A stretch of DNA of 5,299 nt from contig JABGPX010000919.1 of assembly GCA_018644745.1 (NCBI GenBank), forward strand, positions 1-5,299, in the 5' to 3' direction. Positions 5,100-5,299 of this stretch are shown here, one piece after another (the first letter of the stretch is position 1; every line of letters begins with the position of its first letter). The translations under genes were made by a program, and so were the position numbers. Source of the DNA: Spirochaetales bacterium (lineage in GTDB: Bacteria > Spirochaetota > Spirochaetia > ARS1246). A model generated the notes under the pieces. That model had not been told where the DNA came from and searched no databases. It saw only the letters and a program-made list of their open reading frames with translations.

Positions 5100-5299
5100 A
5101 TGGATATGAAATCGACTTCCCAATCAATCGCAGCAATAGCGAAAGCTTTTGAACCCTTTGTTCTTCATGTTGAAGACTCATCAGGAATTCGAAGCGCAAT
5201 ACTGATAGATACATACGTGGTTACCGCGGCACATGGTCTGGATACCTCAGAGGCCGTGTTAGTAACAAACGGAGATGGTGAGAACCTCTCGGTTTCTTT
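5100..5299 (+). CDS. Trypsin-like serine protease, N-terminal part (cut by the window edge)
   Basis: The first 66 codons of a gene that leaves the window. The start is set by AAGGAG (5089-5094), five bases before the ATG. After a short Ala-rich helix-like stretch (about 9-19), residues 20-66 look like the first barrel of a chymotrypsin-fold peptidase: FVLHVEDSSG, then AILIDTYVVTAAHGL, where His45 in TAAH would be the catalytic histidine. The expected catalytic Asp and the GNSGG-type serine motif would lie past the window edge, so activity cannot be judged. There is no signal peptide or membrane anchor at the N-terminus, unlike most HtrA/DegP proteases, which suggests a cytoplasmic enzyme or a protease domain fused to further domains. 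It lies 85 bases after the regulator gene on the same strand. Confidence 0.75.
   Translation, partial: MDMKSTSQSIAAIAKAFEPFVLHVEDSSGIRSAILIDTYVVTAAHGLDTSEAVLVTNGDGENLSVS

Overview
The window reads as a bacterial chromosome segment of middling GC content. The genes are compact, carry clear Shine-Dalgarno sites and use the standard code. A lipoprotein signal on the transport protein suggests a cell envelope with lipoproteins. The taxon cannot be fixed from sequence alone; a deltaproteobacterium-like lineage or an uncultivated phylum is a guess.

Left half, minus strand (3281 down to 1): an apparent operon. It runs from a lipoprotein substrate-binding protein of the oligopeptide/dipeptide ABC transporter type (SBP family 5), through a very small 35-residue gene at 1656-1549, to a radical SAM/SPASM enzyme of the peptide-maturase type (1461-148), and then to the first 22 codons of a further gene that leaves the window at base 1. 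The 35-codon gene has a near-perfect ribosome binding site, begins 20 bases after the substrate-binding protein and lies directly upstream of the SPASM enzyme. It has a basic, hydrophilic N-terminal half and a Cys-Cys-Trp-Trp/aromatic C-terminal half. That is the expected arrangement for a ribosomally made, post-translationally modified peptide (RiPP): precursor plus maturase. A GC-rich hairpin with a short U run sits between precursor and maturase and could lower maturase expression relative to the peptide. The product chemistry cannot be read from sequence, and I do not recognise the precursor family.

Middle (3282-3469): a divergent intergenic region. It holds a perfect 8-3-8 palindrome (3343-3361), a weak candidate promoter for the minus-strand operon, and a better candidate promoter for the plus strand (TTGCTA-17-TATATT) that ends so close to the next ATG that the message may be leaderless.

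Right half, plus strand: a membrane di-iron fatty acid desaturase with all three histidine boxes (3470-4474), followed 9 bases later by a small LuxR/NarL-type regulator with a non-canonical N-terminal domain (4484-5014). After an 85-base gap with a perfect CTGTAC/GTACAG inverted repeat comes the start of a trypsin-like serine protease (5100 to beyond 5299) that shows the catalytic-His motif TAAH. The desaturase and regulator probably share a transcript; the protease may have its own promoter. No tRNA, rRNA, CRISPR array or transposable element was seen.
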